Below, piece by piece: positions 6,359 through 7,439 of a stretch of 7,439 nt of DNA. The position numbers were made by a program, and so were the translations under genes. The stretch is taken from the NCBI GenBank assembly GCA_002424845.1, contig DILD01000046.1, positions 1,245 through 8,683 of the forward strand, read 5' to 3'. This DNA is from Thiobacillus denitrificans (GTDB lineage: Bacteria > Pseudomonadota > Gammaproteobacteria > Burkholderiales > Thiobacillaceae). Positions within the stretch are counted from its first letter, which is position 1, and every line of letters begins with the position of its first letter. The notes beneath the pieces were generated by a model. The model was not told where the DNA came from. It worked only from the letters and a program-made list of their open reading frames with translations, and made no database searches.

Positions 6359-6395
6359 ACGGGTTGCCTAGCCGCCTCCTAATTGGGCAACCCGT
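6359..6395. repeat. 10-bp perfect inverted repeat with AGGAGG in the loop, operon leader
   Basis: Arms 6359-6368 (ACGGGTTGCC) and 6386-6395 (GGCAACCCGT) are perfect complements separated by 17 bases. In the minus-strand transcript the loop contains AGGAGG (6375-6380) and the stem ends at the ATG of a mini-ORF. It could be an RNA hairpin controlling ribosome access to the operon or a palindromic operator. No U-tract follows, so a terminator is unlikely. Confidence 0.6.
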
Positions 6396-6692
6396 CCGCG
6401 AAGCCTGCATCGATTTTGTATTCAATGTCCGCGCGCGCCGGTCCGTAACTGCGCAGAATAACGCATGGCGAGTTCGGGTTTCGACTTCGATGTCTTCCGG
6501 TGTGCGTTTATAACCAGCGCTACGGGGTTTGATGCGTAAGCCAGGGCTTCTGGCTGGGCTTGAGCAAGTGGCTTTCAGGACGTTTTGACATGGCCCCGAC
6601 ACCTGGTGCGACTGGCCGAGCCTTGCGCTGACCTCAGGGGCGATGAACGCCCGATTCGGCCCGGATTCCCCCCAAGACGCGATGACCGGAAA
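6396..6692. other. Region between the nifA-linked gene and the CphA-like operon, no convincing gene
   Basis: About 300 bases without a gene I can support. On the minus strand it holds a 23-codon ATG ORF (6520-6591) with AGGTG upstream, and further on in the same frame, after two stops, a start-less open stretch of 42 codons (6379-6507). It also has a 6-bp hairpin at 6539-6555 (AGCCAG / CTGGCT) without a T-run. I looked for a sigma-54 -24/-12 element directed leftward and for NifA upstream sites (TGT-N10-ACA) and found none that match. Confidence 0.4.
6508..6516 (-). promoter_or_regulatory. Possible extended -10 element for the CphA-like operon
   Basis: Reads TGGTTATAA on the minus strand, an extended -10 (TGn before TTATAA). 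No good -35 lies at 16-18 bases. If used, the transcript would start near 6501 and carry the whole inverted-repeat leader. Confidence 0.2.
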
Positions 6693-6929
6693 TCAGGCGG
6701 TGTTTCCTCCGACCTCGCGCCGGTGATGAACTTTCATTACCAGCTTGCGCGCGACGTAGGCGGCGAATTCATCGACGTTGGCGTAGCCCTGCGCGCACGC
6801 GAAATCGGCCAGGGCGTCGATCAGTTCGCGGGTGCGGGCGATTTCGCCGAAGCTGCGTCCGCACACCAGGCATTGCTCGCCGTCGTCGCGGCAGGCGGTC
6901 TTGCCCTTGCAGGGGGTAAATGCGCTCAT
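6693..6929 (-). CDS. Small cysteine-rich protein coupled to nifA (DUF1289-like)
   Basis: A 78-residue soluble protein. Its N-terminal third holds four cysteines, C7-x5-C13-x6-C20-x2-C23, within TPCKGKTACRDDGEQC and CLVCGRSFGEIAR. The arrangement, with a PC-x-G start and CxxCGR followed by EI, resembles the short DUF1289 family, thought to bind iron-sulfur or zinc. The rest is probably helical (about 27-66) with a basic tail. The ATG at 6927-6929 overlaps the nifA stop as ATGA, so it is almost certainly translated with nifA. Its role is unknown: a metal- or redox-responsive partner of nitrogen fixation control is conceivable because of position, but nothing in the sequence proves it. Confidence 0.8.
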   Translation of the reverse strand: MSAFTPCKGKTACRDDGEQCLVCGRSFGEIARTRELIDALADFACAQGYANVDEFAAYVARKLVMKVHHRREVGGNTA

Positions 6930-7439
6930 ATCTGCCGCACCTTGATCTTCAGGATCTGGATGCGATAGGCGATCTGGCGCGGCGTCATGTCGAGCAGGCG
7001 CGCGGCCTTGGCCTGCACCCAGCCGGCCTGCTCCAGCGCGGCGATCACCCGCTCGCGCTCGTCCAGGTTGGGGTCGTCGAGGTCGACCGCCTGGATCGCG
7101 CCGCGTCCCATCGAGACCTTCTCGTCGATGCCGGTGAGCAGGATGGCGTCGCGGTCGATGACGTTGCCTTCGGTCAGTACCGCGGCGCGTTCCAGGCAGT
7201 TTTCCAGCTCGCGCACGTTGCCCGGCCAGTCGTGGTGCATCAGGATGCGCAGCGCCGCTTCGGTGAGCCCGAGTTCGCGCCCCTGCTGGTGGCCGATCTT
7301 GTCCACCAGGAAGCGGGCGATGTCGGGAATGTCCTCCATGCGTTCGCGCAGCGCGGGCAGGTAGATTGGCATCACGTTGAGGCGGTAGTACAGGTCTTCG
7401 CGGAATCGCCCGGCCTCGACCTCGGCCTCGAGGTCGCGG
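6926..7439 (-). CDS. nifA: NifA, sigma-54-dependent nitrogen fixation activator, C-terminal part (truncated by window edge)
   Basis: The last 170 codons are visible; the GAF domain and most of the AAA+ domain lie beyond base 7439. Seen in order: GRFREDLYYRLNVMPI (10-25), an AAA+ segment typical of sigma-54 activators; the sensor II block DWPGNVRELENCLERA (70-85); a linker (about 100-130); and a C-terminal Fis-type helix-turn-helix, AGWVQAKAARLLDMTPRQIA (138-157), close to the end of known NifA proteins. NifA binds upstream sites of nif promoters and drives open complex formation by sigma-54 polymerase. The only Cys here is Cys81; the position 12 residues before it is His69 and the linker lacks the C-x4-C of oxygen-sensitive NifA. 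This matches the type controlled by NifL (inference). The stop overlaps the next gene by ATGA. Confidence 0.93.
   Translation of the reverse strand, partial: RDLEAEVEAGRFREDLYYRLNVMPIYLPALRERMEDIPDIARFLVDKIGHQQGRELGLTEAALRILMHHDWPGNVRELENCLERAAVLTEGNVIDRDAILLTGIDEKVSMGRGAIQAVDLDDPNLDERERVIAALEQAGWVQAKAARLLDMTPRQIAYRIQILKIKVRQI

Noticed and set aside
6539..6555. 6-bp hairpin after the nifA-linked gene as a terminator
   Set aside because: No U-tract follows in the transcript and it lies about 140 bases beyond the stop codon.
6552..6566. GG-N10-GC arrangement on the plus strand resembling a sigma-54 -24/-12 element
   Set aside because: The -12 half is a poor match to TTGCA and it points rightward, away from the CphA-like operon and against nifA.
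6342..6602. Minus-strand 86-codon frame with GTG start upstream of the CphA-like gene
   Set aside because: No recognisable motif, mixed codon use, no convincing ribosome binding site; the other two frames over the same bases look equally or more protein-like.

Overview
The window reads as chromosomal DNA of a nitrogen-fixing proteobacterium, most likely a betaproteobacterium. Supporting points are the high G+C with strong third-position bias, a NifA C-terminus, and an S11 D,D-endopeptidase of the PBP7 type. This assignment is an inference from protein character; no rRNA or other marker is present. All genes I accept lie on the minus strand, so the transcriptional order runs from high to low coordinates. 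No tRNA, rRNA, CRISPR array, insertion sequence or convincing intrinsic terminator was seen.

Right end (6693-7439): the last 170 codons of nifA (sigma-54 activator of nitrogen fixation genes), overlapping by ATGA a small cysteine-rich gene of 78 codons that resembles DUF1289-type metal-binding proteins. About 380 bases follow (roughly 6316-6692) that hold no convincing gene. They contain fragments of open frame, a possible promoter, and a striking leader with a 10-bp inverted repeat carrying AGGAGG in its loop, a 9-codon mini-ORF, and then a strong Shine-Dalgarno before a TTG start.

Centre (2525-6315): a tight, probably translationally coupled operon of three or four genes. They are (1) a cyanophycin-synthetase-like protein with an apparently intact ATP-grasp domain followed by a shortened Mur-ligase-like region whose ATP-binding P-loop is destroyed; (2) a 152-residue hotdog-fold protein that looks FcoT-like; (3) a soluble bacterial cytochrome P450 with all key motifs; (4) a 63-residue unknown. 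Junctions are TGATG, GTGA and a 4-base gap. An amide-forming ATP-grasp ligase, an acyl-thioester-handling hotdog enzyme and a P450 together suggest a small biosynthetic pathway for an amidated or modified acyl/amino-acid product. A CphA2-type nitrogen-storage role is the main alternative for the first gene. This is the part most worth following up.

Left part (1-2300): a housekeeping-type D-alanyl-D-alanine endopeptidase (PBP7/PbpG) with a candidate promoter in an AT-rich spacer, then an AEC-family transporter overlapping by ATGA the start of a beta-hydroxyacid dehydrogenase that runs off the window. The last two form a likely carboxylate export or uptake and reduction unit.
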